Assembly: GCF_901521055.1 (NCBI RefSeq)
Contig: NZ_CABEGA010000018.1
Span: 1 to 64,000 of the forward strand
DNA length: 64,000 nt
Source: Cellulomonas hominis
GTDB taxonomy: Bacteria > Actinomycetota > Actinomycetes > Actinomycetales > Cellulomonadaceae
Reading direction: 5' to 3'
The notes under the pieces are model-generated. The model had not been told where the DNA came from. It searched no databases and was given only the letters and a program-made list of their open reading frames with translations. Shown here piece after piece: positions 57,641-64,000 of this stretch. The translations under genes and the position numbers were made by a program. Every line of letters begins with the position of its first letter. Position 1 is the first letter of the stretch.

Positions 57641-58666
57641 GTGCGAGTCGGACTGCTCACCGGTGGAGGCGACGTCCCCGGGCTGAACGCGGCGATCCGG
57701 GCGGTCGTGAAGCGCGGCGAGGGGGAGTACGGCCACTCCATCATCGGGTTCCGCAACGGCTGGCGGGGCGTCGTGGACGGCGACATCGTCCCGCTGACCC
57801 GCAGCCACATCCGCAACGTCCTGCCCGTCGGCGGCACGCTGCTCGGCACGGCCCGGTTCCACCCGCACGCGGCCGACGGCGGCCTCGACGCGGTGCTGGC
57901 CACCCTGGAGGCGGAGCGCATCGAGGCGCTCATCTGCATCGGGGGCGACGGGACGCTGCACGCGGCGTCGAAGGTCGCGGAGGCGGGCGTGAAGATCGTC
58001 GCGATCCCCAAGACGATCGACAACGACGTGTGGGGCACCGACCGGTCCATCGGCTTCGACACGGCGGTGGAGATCGCGACCGAGGCGCTCGACCGCGTGC
58101 ACACCACGGCGGAGTCCCACAACCGCGTGATGATCGTCGAGGTCATGGGCCGGCACGCCGGATGGATCGCCGTGACCGCGGGCATCGCCGGCGGCGCCGA
58201 GGTGGTGCTCGCCCCCGAGGAGCCGTTCGACATCGACAAGGTCATCAAGTTCCTCAAGCACCGGCACCGCGCGCACGCGAACTTCTCCATCGTGGTCGTC
58301 GCCGAGGGCGCCGTGCCCGCCGAGGGCACCTCGATGTCCTACGAGGCCCCGGTCGGCCAGTTCGGCGAGATCGTCGCCGGCGCGATCGGCGAGCGGGTCA
58401 AGGCGGAGATCGAGAAGCGCACCGGGTTCGACACCCGCGTGACGGTGCTCGGGCACGTGCAGCGCGGCGGGAGCCCGGTGCCGGCGGACCGCATCCTCGG
58501 CAGCCGGTTCGGCGTCGCCGCGATCGACGCGATCAGCCGCGGCGAGACCGACGTGATGACCGCGCTGCGCGGCGAGGAGGTCGTCCTGGTTCCGCTGCCC
58601 GAGATCGCCGGCAAGGTCAAGACGGTCCCGGCGGACCTGCTGCAGGTGGCGCGCGCGCTGGCCTGA
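57641..58666 (+). CDS. pfkA: 6-phosphofructokinase (group III)
   Basis: 341 aa. LLTGGGDVPGLNAAIR start, IGGDGTLHAA at the phosphate-donor site, catalytic PKTIDNDVWGTD and VMGRHAGWIA. The residue matching E. coli 104 is Gly (GGDG), as in ATP-using enzymes; PPi-using enzymes have Asp there. The residue matching 124 is Lys (PKTIDND), as in actinobacterial group III. ATP use is therefore likely but should be assayed. GTG 57641 has GAAGGAG 8 nt upstream. A TAGCCT -10 at 57580-57585 shares its downstream GGTCGCGC with the tRNA promoter region. Confidence 0.93.
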   Translation: MRVGLLTGGGDVPGLNAAIRAVVKRGEGEYGHSIIGFRNGWRGVVDGDIVPLTRSHIRNVLPVGGTLLGTARFHPHAADGGLDAVLATLEAERIEALICIGGDGTLHAASKVAEAGVKIVAIPKTIDNDVWGTDRSIGFDTAVEIATEALDRVHTTAESHNRVMIVEVMGRHAGWIAVTAGIAGGAEVVLAPEEPFDIDKVIKFLKHRHRAHANFSIVVVAEGAVPAEGTSMSYEAPVGQFGEIVAGAIGERVKAEIEKRTGFDTRVTVLGHVQRGGSPVPADRILGSRFGVAAIDAISRGETDVMTALRGEEVVLVPLPEIAGKVKTVPADLLQVARALA

Positions 58667-58698
58667 CCCGGCGGCGCCGCGCGGCGCGACCGGGTGCT

Positions 58699-58728
58699 TT
58701 GACCGGCTGTCGTCAAGGCCGGTAAGGT
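58699..58728 (+). promoter_or_regulatory. rpsA promoter
   Basis: -35 TTGACC (58699-58704), 18-bp spacer and -10 TAAGGT (58723-58728), the best consensus promoter in the window. The predicted start near 58735 leaves a ~100-nt leader before the rpsA ATG. Confidence 0.75.
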
Positions 58729-58834
58729 ATTCGGCGGTGTGGCGTGCCTACGCGTGCGCGTGTCGTGCGGGGCTGCTTGCGCCACCCGAACCCCTGTCCT
58801 ACTACTTCATGTCCGCATCGGAGCCCATCCCTAC

Positions 58835-60334
58835 ATGAGCATCTCCACCCCCGCCAAGCCCGGCACCCCGCAGGTCGCGATCAACGACATCGGCTCGGCC
58901 GAGGACTTCCTCGCCGCCGTCGACGCCACCATCAAGTACTTCAACGACGGTGACATCGTCGAGGGCACCATCGTCAAGGTCGACCGCGACGAGGTGCTGC
59001 TCGACATCGGTTACAAGACCGAGGGCGTCATCCCGTCCCGCGAGCTGTCCATCAAGCACGACGTGGACCCGGGCGAGGTCGTCAAGGTCGGTGACGAGGT
59101 CGAGGCCCTCGTCCTCCAGAAGGAGGACAAGGAAGGCCGGCTGATCCTGTCCAAGAAGCGCGCGCAGTACGAGCGCGCCTGGGGCACGATCGAGAAGATC
59201 AAGGAGGAGGACGGCGTCGTCACCGGCACCGTCATCGAGGTGGTCAAGGGTGGCCTCATCCTCGACATCGGCCTCCGTGGCTTCCTGCCCGCCTCCCTGG
59301 TGGAGATGCGTCGTGTCCGCGACCTCCAGCCGTACGTCGGCAAGGAGATCGAGGCGAAGATCATCGAGCTCGACAAGAACCGCAACAACGTGGTCCTGTC
59401 GCGCCGCGCCTGGCTCGAGCAGACGCAGTCCGAGGTCCGCTCCACCTTCCTGCAGACCCTGCAGAAGGGCCAGGTGCGCCCCGGTGTCGTGTCCTCGATC
59501 GTCAACTTCGGTGCGTTCGTCGACCTGGGCGGCGTGGACGGGCTCGTGCACGTCTCCGAGCTGTCCTGGAAGCACATCGACCACCCGTCCGAGGTCGTCG
59601 AGGTCGGCCAGGAGGTCACGGTCGAGGTCCTGGACGTCGACTTCGACCGCGAGCGTGTCTCCCTGTCGCTGAAGGCGACGCAGGAGGACCCGTGGCAGGC
59701 CTTCGCCCGGACGCACGCCATCGGCCAGGTCGTCCCCGGCAAGGTCACCAAGCTCGTCCCGTTCGGTGCGTTCGTGCGCGTGGAGGACGGCATCGAGGGC
59801 CTGGTCCACATCTCGGAGCTGGCCGTGCGCCACGTCGAGATCCCGGAGCAGGTCGTCCAGGTCGGCGACGACGTGTTCGTCAAGGTCATCGACATCGACC
59901 TGGAGCGCCGCCGCATCTCGCTGTCGCTCAAGCAGGCGAACGAGGGCTTCGACCCGACCTCCGAGGACTTCGACCCCGCGCTGTACGGCATGGCGGCCGA
60001 GTACGACGAGGAGGGGAACTACAAGTACCCCGAGGGCTTCGACCCGGCGACCAACGAGTGGCTCGAGGGCTTCGAGGCGCAGCGTGAGGTCTGGGAGGCG
60101 CAGTACGCCAAGGCGCACGAGCGCTGGGAGGCGCACCGCAAGCAGGTCCTGGACGCGGTCCAGGCCGACGCGGAGGCCGCGAACGGCGGTGGCGAGAGCG
60201 CCGCGTCGTCCTCGTCCTCGTCGTCCAGCTCCTCGGCGTCGTCCTACTCCTCGGCTCCGGCCCAGGAGGCGACCGGCACGCTGGCGTCGGACGAGGCCCT
60301 GGCCGCGCTCCGCGAGAAGCTCACCGGCAACTGA
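58835..60334 (+). CDS. rpsA: 30S ribosomal protein S1
   Basis: 499 aa with four S1 (OB-fold) repeats, at about 40-110, 125-195, 210-280 and 295-370 (for example GDIVEGTIVKVDRDEVLLDIG and VNFGAFVDLGGVDGLVHVSEL). This is the shorter actinobacterial layout compared with six repeats in E. coli. The acidic tail ends in a serine-rich run (SSSSSSSSSS) and a charged helix. S1 binds mRNA at the small subunit. ATG 58835 lacks a clear Shine-Dalgarno (GAGCCCATCCCTAC precedes it), as is common for S1 genes controlled by their own product. Confidence 0.96.
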   Translation: MSISTPAKPGTPQVAINDIGSAEDFLAAVDATIKYFNDGDIVEGTIVKVDRDEVLLDIGYKTEGVIPSRELSIKHDVDPGEVVKVGDEVEALVLQKEDKEGRLILSKKRAQYERAWGTIEKIKEEDGVVTGTVIEVVKGGLILDIGLRGFLPASLVEMRRVRDLQPYVGKEIEAKIIELDKNRNNVVLSRRAWLEQTQSEVRSTFLQTLQKGQVRPGVVSSIVNFGAFVDLGGVDGLVHVSELSWKHIDHPSEVVEVGQEVTVEVLDVDFDRERVSLSLKATQEDPWQAFARTHAIGQVVPGKVTKLVPFGAFVRVEDGIEGLVHISELAVRHVEIPEQVVQVGDDVFVKVIDIDLERRRISLSLKQANEGFDPTSEDFDPALYGMAAEYDEEGNYKYPEGFDPATNEWLEGFEAQREVWEAQYAKAHERWEAHRKQVLDAVQADAEAANGGGESAASSSSSSSSSSASSYSSAPAQEATGTLASDEALAALREKLTGN

Positions 60335-60364
60335 GCCGACCGCCGGGCACGCCCGGCGCACGGT

Positions 60365-60402
60365 CCGACGGGCCGGTCACCTGCGGGTGGCCGGCCCGTC
60401 GG
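60365..60402 (+). terminator. rpsA terminator
   Basis: 17-bp stem (60365-60381 with 60386-60402, one G.T pair) and loop TGCG, 30 bp after the rpsA stop. Confidence 0.8.
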
Positions 60403-60505
60403 CGTCCCCGGGGGACGCGGTGGTCCACGGGCTGCGCAGGGGCCGCTGTCACCCCTGCGTGAGAGGATCGTCGACGCCGCCCCTCACCACGCGAAAGGCC
60501 GTGCT

Positions 60506-62413
60506 GTGCCCGCCCGCTCCACCTCGCCGCGACCGGCTGCGCTCACCGGATCGGTGCTCCGGCGGTCGCTGCTCCTCATGGGCCGCGGCATCGCGTCCCA
60601 GCCCCGCACGTACGTGCTGGCCATCGGCACCTCCGCCCTGTACGGCGCCCTCACCGTCGCGGTGAGCCGGGTGCTCGGCTGGGCGACGGACAGCGTCGTC
60701 GTCCCCGCGATCGGTGGCTCCGCGCAGGCGCAGGGCCGGATCTGGGTCGCGGGCGCGGTGCTCGCGCTCGTCGCCGTGTCGCTGGCCGCCGCGGTCGCCG
60801 GGCGCCGGGTGTTCGCGGGCATGGGAGTGGCCGACCAGCAGGCGATGCACCGTCGCGGGGTCACGCGCCAGTACCTGCGGCTGCCGATGACGTGGCACCG
60901 CCGCCACCCCACCGGGCAGCTGCTGTCCAACGCCTCCGCGGACGTCGAGGCCGCCACGGGCGTGTTCAACCCGCTGCCGTTCGCGCTGGGCGTCGTCGTG
61001 ATGATCGGCGTCGCGGCGGTCGCGCTGCTGTCCACCGACGTGTGGCTGGCGCTGGCCGCCCTCGTCGTGCTGCCCGCCGCGGTCGTGGCCAACCTGGTGT
61101 TCCAGCGCAAGATGTCGCCCGCGGCCACGCGCGCCCAGCAGCTGCGGGCCGAGGTGGCGGACATCGCGCACGAGAGCTTCGAGGCCGCGCTGCTGGTGAA
61201 GTCGCTCGGCACGGAGGACCGCGAGGAGCGCCGGTTCGCCGAGCGCACCGCGCAGCTGCGGGAGGCGAACGTCCGCGTCGGGGTGGTGCGCGCGTACTTC
61301 GACCCGGTCATCGACATGCTGCCGAGCCTCGGCACGCTGCTGGTGCTCCTGGTCGGCGTGGTCCGGGTGCAGGCCGGCGCGGTGGGGACCGGGGACGTCG
61401 TCTCGGCGGCGTACCTGCTCACGCTGATGGCGGTGCCGGTGCGGGCGTTCGGCTGGGTGCTCGGCGAGCTCCCGCGCGCCCTCGTCGGGCACGAGCGCGT
61501 CGCCCGGGTCGTGGACGCCGAGGGCGAGCTGGTCCCGGGCACCGCGCCGCTCGTGCGCCGGCCGGCGGGGGCGTCGCTCCGGATGTCCGGCGTCGGCGTG
61601 CGGGTCCCCGGCCCGGACGGCCCGGTGGACCTGCTGCGCGACGTCGACCTCGAGGTGGCTGCGGGACGGGTCGTCGCCGTGGTCGGCCCCACCGGCGCGG
61701 GCAAGACGACGCTGGTGTCGCTCGTGCCCCGGCTGACCGACCCCACGAGCGGCACCGTGGAGGTCGACGGCACGGACGTCCGGGACCTCGTGCCGGACGA
61801 CCTCACCGACCAGGTCGTCCTGGTCGGGCAGCAGACCTTCGTGTTCGAGGACACGGTGCGCGGCAACGTCACGCTGTGCGACCCCGACGACCCGGCCGCG
61901 CCGTCGGACGACGAGGTCTGGGCGGCCCTGCGGCTCGCGCGGGTGGACGGCGTGGTGCGGGACCTGCCGGGCGGCCTGGACGCCCCGCTGGGCGAGCGCG
62001 GCTCGAACCTCTCCGGCGGGCAGCGCCAGCGGCTGGCCATCGCCCGTGCGCTGGTGCGGCGGCCCCGGCTGCTCGTGCTGGACGACGCGACCTCGGCCGT
62101 CGACCCGCGGGTCGAGCAGGGCATCCTCACCGGGCTGCGGGAGCACACCGGCGACGCCGCGGGCGGGCCGACCGTCCTGCTCGTCGCGTACCGGATGTCG
62201 TCGGTGCTGCTCGCCGACGAGGTCGTGCACGTGGAGGGCGGCCGGGTGGTCGACCAGGGCACCCACGCGGAGCTGCTGGCCCGCGACCCGGGCTACCGGG
62301 CGCTCGCCACGGCGTACGAGGACGAGTCGGAGCGCCGCGCGGCGCTGCGCGCGGAGGCGCTGGACGCGGAGGCCGCCGCCGAGGACGCGCTGGACGCGGA
62401 GGGGGCACGATGA
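60506..62413 (+). CDS. ABC exporter subunit, permease-ATPase fusion (first of a pair)
   Basis: 635 aa. Six membrane helices (~30-330) of the exporter type are followed by an ATPase domain with Walker A GPTGAGKTTLVSLV, Q-loop VGQQTFVFEDTVRGN, signature LSGGQRQRLAIARAL and Walker B LLVLDDATSAVDP. The residue after Walker B is Asp where the catalytic Glu is expected (VLDDATS), and the switch position reads VAYRMSS with no His. This half-site is therefore probably degenerate, as in heterodimeric exporters. GTG 60506 follows GAAAGG. Its end overlaps the partner gene by 4 bp. Confidence 0.9.
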   Translation: MPARSTSPRPAALTGSVLRRSLLLMGRGIASQPRTYVLAIGTSALYGALTVAVSRVLGWATDSVVVPAIGGSAQAQGRIWVAGAVLALVAVSLAAAVAGRRVFAGMGVADQQAMHRRGVTRQYLRLPMTWHRRHPTGQLLSNASADVEAATGVFNPLPFALGVVVMIGVAAVALLSTDVWLALAALVVLPAAVVANLVFQRKMSPAATRAQQLRAEVADIAHESFEAALLVKSLGTEDREERRFAERTAQLREANVRVGVVRAYFDPVIDMLPSLGTLLVLLVGVVRVQAGAVGTGDVVSAAYLLTLMAVPVRAFGWVLGELPRALVGHERVARVVDAEGELVPGTAPLVRRPAGASLRMSGVGVRVPGPDGPVDLLRDVDLEVAAGRVVAVVGPTGAGKTTLVSLVPRLTDPTSGTVEVDGTDVRDLVPDDLTDQVVLVGQQTFVFEDTVRGNVTLCDPDDPAAPSDDEVWAALRLARVDGVVRDLPGGLDAPLGERGSNLSGGQRQRLAIARALVRRPRLLVLDDATSAVDPRVEQGILTGLREHTGDAAGGPTVLLVAYRMSSVLLADEVVHVEGGRVVDQGTHAELLARDPGYRALATAYEDESERRAALRAEALDAEAAAEDALDAEGAR

Positions 62414-64000
62414 GCGCGCAGGACCGGCCGTCCGGGCTGGGCGGGACCGAGCAGCTCGGGGTGCTGGGCACCCTGCGGCGGGGCGTGCAGGTGTCCCCGC
62501 AGCTCGTGCAGGGCCTGTGGGTGACGTTCCTGCTGGCGGTGCTCGCCGCGGCGGGCAAGGTCGTGGTCCCGGTCGCCGTCCAGCAGGTGATGGACACCGG
62601 CGTGCTCGCCGAGGGCGGTCCCGACATCCGCCGCGTCGTGACGCTGGTGTGCGCCGCGGCCCTCGCGCTCGTCGCCGGCGGGGTCTGCTCGGCGCTGGTC
62701 AACGTGCGGCTGTTCCGGGCCAGCGAGGCCGGGCTGGCCGAGCTCCGCGTCCGGGCGTTCCGGCACGTGCACGACCTGTCCGTGCTCACGCAGAACACCG
62801 AGCGGCGCGGGTCGCTGGTGTCGCGGGTGACGTCGGACGTCGACACGATCTCGCTGTTCGTGCAGTGGGGCGGCATCATGCTGCTGGTCTCGACGCTGCA
62901 GGTGGCGGTGGCGACCGCGCTGATGGCGGCGTACTCGTGGCAGCTGACGATCCTGGTGTGGCTCTGCTTCGGGCCGCTGGTGATCGCCCTGCGCCCGCTT
63001 CAGCGCCGCGTGAACGTCGCCTACACCCGGGTGCGCGAGCGCGTCGGCGCCATGCTCGGCGCCGTGTCCGAGGCCGTCGTCGGGGCGGAGACCATCCGGG
63101 CGTACGGCGTGCAGCGCCGCGTCCAGCGGAACGTCGACGCGCGGATCGGCGCCACCCGGGACGCGATGGTCCGGGCCCAGAACACCGTGGCCGTCGTGTT
63201 CTCGTCGGGCGTCCTCGTCGCGAACCTCGTGCTCGCCGTGGTCGTGGTCGCCGGCACCGCGCTCGGGGTCGCCGGGGACCTCAGCGTCGGCCGGCTGCTG
63301 GCGTTCCTGTTCCTGGTCCAGCTGTTCACCGGTCCGGTGCAGCAGGCCACCGAGGTGCTGAACGAGCTGCAGAACGCCGTCGCCGGGTGGCGGCGGGTGC
63401 TCGGCATCATCGACACGCCCGTGCAGGTGGCCGACCCCGGGCCTCGCGGCGTGCCGTCGCCGCGGGGGCCTGCGGCCGTCGAGCTGCGGGGCGTCGGCTT
63501 CGCCTACCCGGACGGGCCGCCCGTGCTGCACGGCGTCGACCTGCGGCTCCCGGCCGGCCGGTCCACCGCCGTGGTCGGGGCGACGGGCTCGGGCAAGACG
63601 ACGATCGCCAAGCTCGTGACCCGGCTGATGGACCCGACGCAGGGCGAGGTGCTGCTGGACGGCACGGACCTGCGGACCGTCCGGGCGGCCGACCTGCGCC
63701 GCCGCGTCGTCATGGTGCCGCAGGAGGGCTTCCTGTTCGACGCCACGCTCGCCGAGAACCTCGTGTACGGGCTGCGGACCCCGGACGGCCGCACCCCGAC
63801 CCCGCAGGCGGCGGAGCCGCAGCTGCGCGCCGCGCTGGCGGAGCTCGGCCTGTCCGACTGGGTCGACGAGCTCCCGAGCGGGCTGCACACGCCGGTCGGC
63901 CAGCGCGGCGAGGCGCTGTCGGCGGGGGAGCGGCAGCTGGTCGCGCTGACCCGGGCCTACCTGGCCGACGCGGACCTGCTGGTGCTCGACGAGGCGACGT
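62410..64000 (+). CDS. ABC exporter subunit, permease-ATPase fusion (second of a pair, cut by window end)
   Basis: Open at the right edge; 530 codons visible. Starts at ATG 62410 within ATGA, overlapping the previous stop. Membrane domain ~40-330, then VVGATGSGKTTIAKLV (Walker A), VPQEGFLFDATLAENL (Q-loop), the divergent signature LSAGERQLVALTRA and VLDEAT (Walker B with catalytic Glu). It supplies the canonical Glu that its partner lacks, fitting an asymmetric heterodimer with one active site. The transported substrate (drug, lipid or peptide) is not evident. Confidence 0.9.
   Translation, partial: MSAQDRPSGLGGTEQLGVLGTLRRGVQVSPQLVQGLWVTFLLAVLAAAGKVVVPVAVQQVMDTGVLAEGGPDIRRVVTLVCAAALALVAGGVCSALVNVRLFRASEAGLAELRVRAFRHVHDLSVLTQNTERRGSLVSRVTSDVDTISLFVQWGGIMLLVSTLQVAVATALMAAYSWQLTILVWLCFGPLVIALRPLQRRVNVAYTRVRERVGAMLGAVSEAVVGAETIRAYGVQRRVQRNVDARIGATRDAMVRAQNTVAVVFSSGVLVANLVLAVVVVAGTALGVAGDLSVGRLLAFLFLVQLFTGPVQQATEVLNELQNAVAGWRRVLGIIDTPVQVADPGPRGVPSPRGPAAVELRGVGFAYPDGPPVLHGVDLRLPAGRSTAVVGATGSGKTTIAKLVTRLMDPTQGEVLLDGTDLRTVRAADLRRRVVMVPQEGFLFDATLAENLVYGLRTPDGRTPTPQAAEPQLRAALAELGLSDWVDELPSGLHTPVGQRGEALSAGERQLVALTRAYLADADLLVLDEAT

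Overview
The window is very GC-rich chromosomal DNA in which third codon positions are almost all G or C. GTG starts are common and many genes appear to have leaderless promoters. The gene set points to an actinobacterium: the two-domain-lacking LuxR regulator beside DUF3000, PdtaR, a GuaB1-type IMPDH homologue, DUF222/HNH, group III PFK, a proofreading-deficient Pol I and TreY/TreZ/GlgX. Pyruvate formate-lyase plus its activase, and a homologue of the D-aspartate (Asx-type) cross-bridge ligase, suggest a facultatively anaerobic Cellulomonas-like member of the Micrococcales. That genus is an inference; no rRNA is present to test it.

Layout. 0.1-3.2 kb: Nudix CoA-pyrophosphatase, glutamine amidotransferase, DUF222-HNH protein. 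3.3-6.8 kb: divergent guaB1 and dxs. 6.8-12.4 kb: pflB-pflA fermentation operon with two CRP/FNR-type palindromes upstream and a strong hairpin between the genes, facing a FadJ-like beta-oxidation enzyme. 12.5-22.1 kb: RNase D, a PQQ-like beta-propeller protein, LuxR-type regulator, DUF3000, gnd translationally coupled to a D-Asp-ligase-like ATP-grasp enzyme, a small stress-like protein, a RibD-C reductase and zapE. 22.2-28.8 kb: glgX-treY-treZ, three genes with 4-bp overlaps, for trehalose from glycogen. 29-31.9 kb: a small conserved protein, nicotinamidase, PrmC-like methyltransferase and a soluble chemoreceptor-like protein.

32.19-38.3 kb: a tRNA gene followed by an accessory island of clearly lower GC, with a PIN-domain protein, a small orphan, a DUF4209/HEPN-type protein carrying RNxxxHG, a TIR protein with the WCxxE motif, and a KAP-type P-loop NTPase cut off at its Walker A. 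Nuclease, nuclease, NADase-type and NTPase parts next to a tRNA look like a defence island. This is the most unusual part of the window, and no integrase or second att copy is visible.

38.5-45 kb: GGDEF-EAL protein, ECF42-type sigma factor with its YCII partner, a phosphotransferase and nucleotidyltransferase pair, and pdtaR. 45.2-52.4 kb: branched-chain amino-acid ABC system, with livJ on one strand and livH-livM-livG-livF on the other; LivH carries an unusual secreted beta-domain at its N terminus. 52.8-64 kb: GNAT and thioesterase genes overlapping tail to tail, polA, a methyltransferase, pfkA, rpsA with a clear promoter and terminator, and a two-subunit ABC exporter whose second gene runs off the window end.
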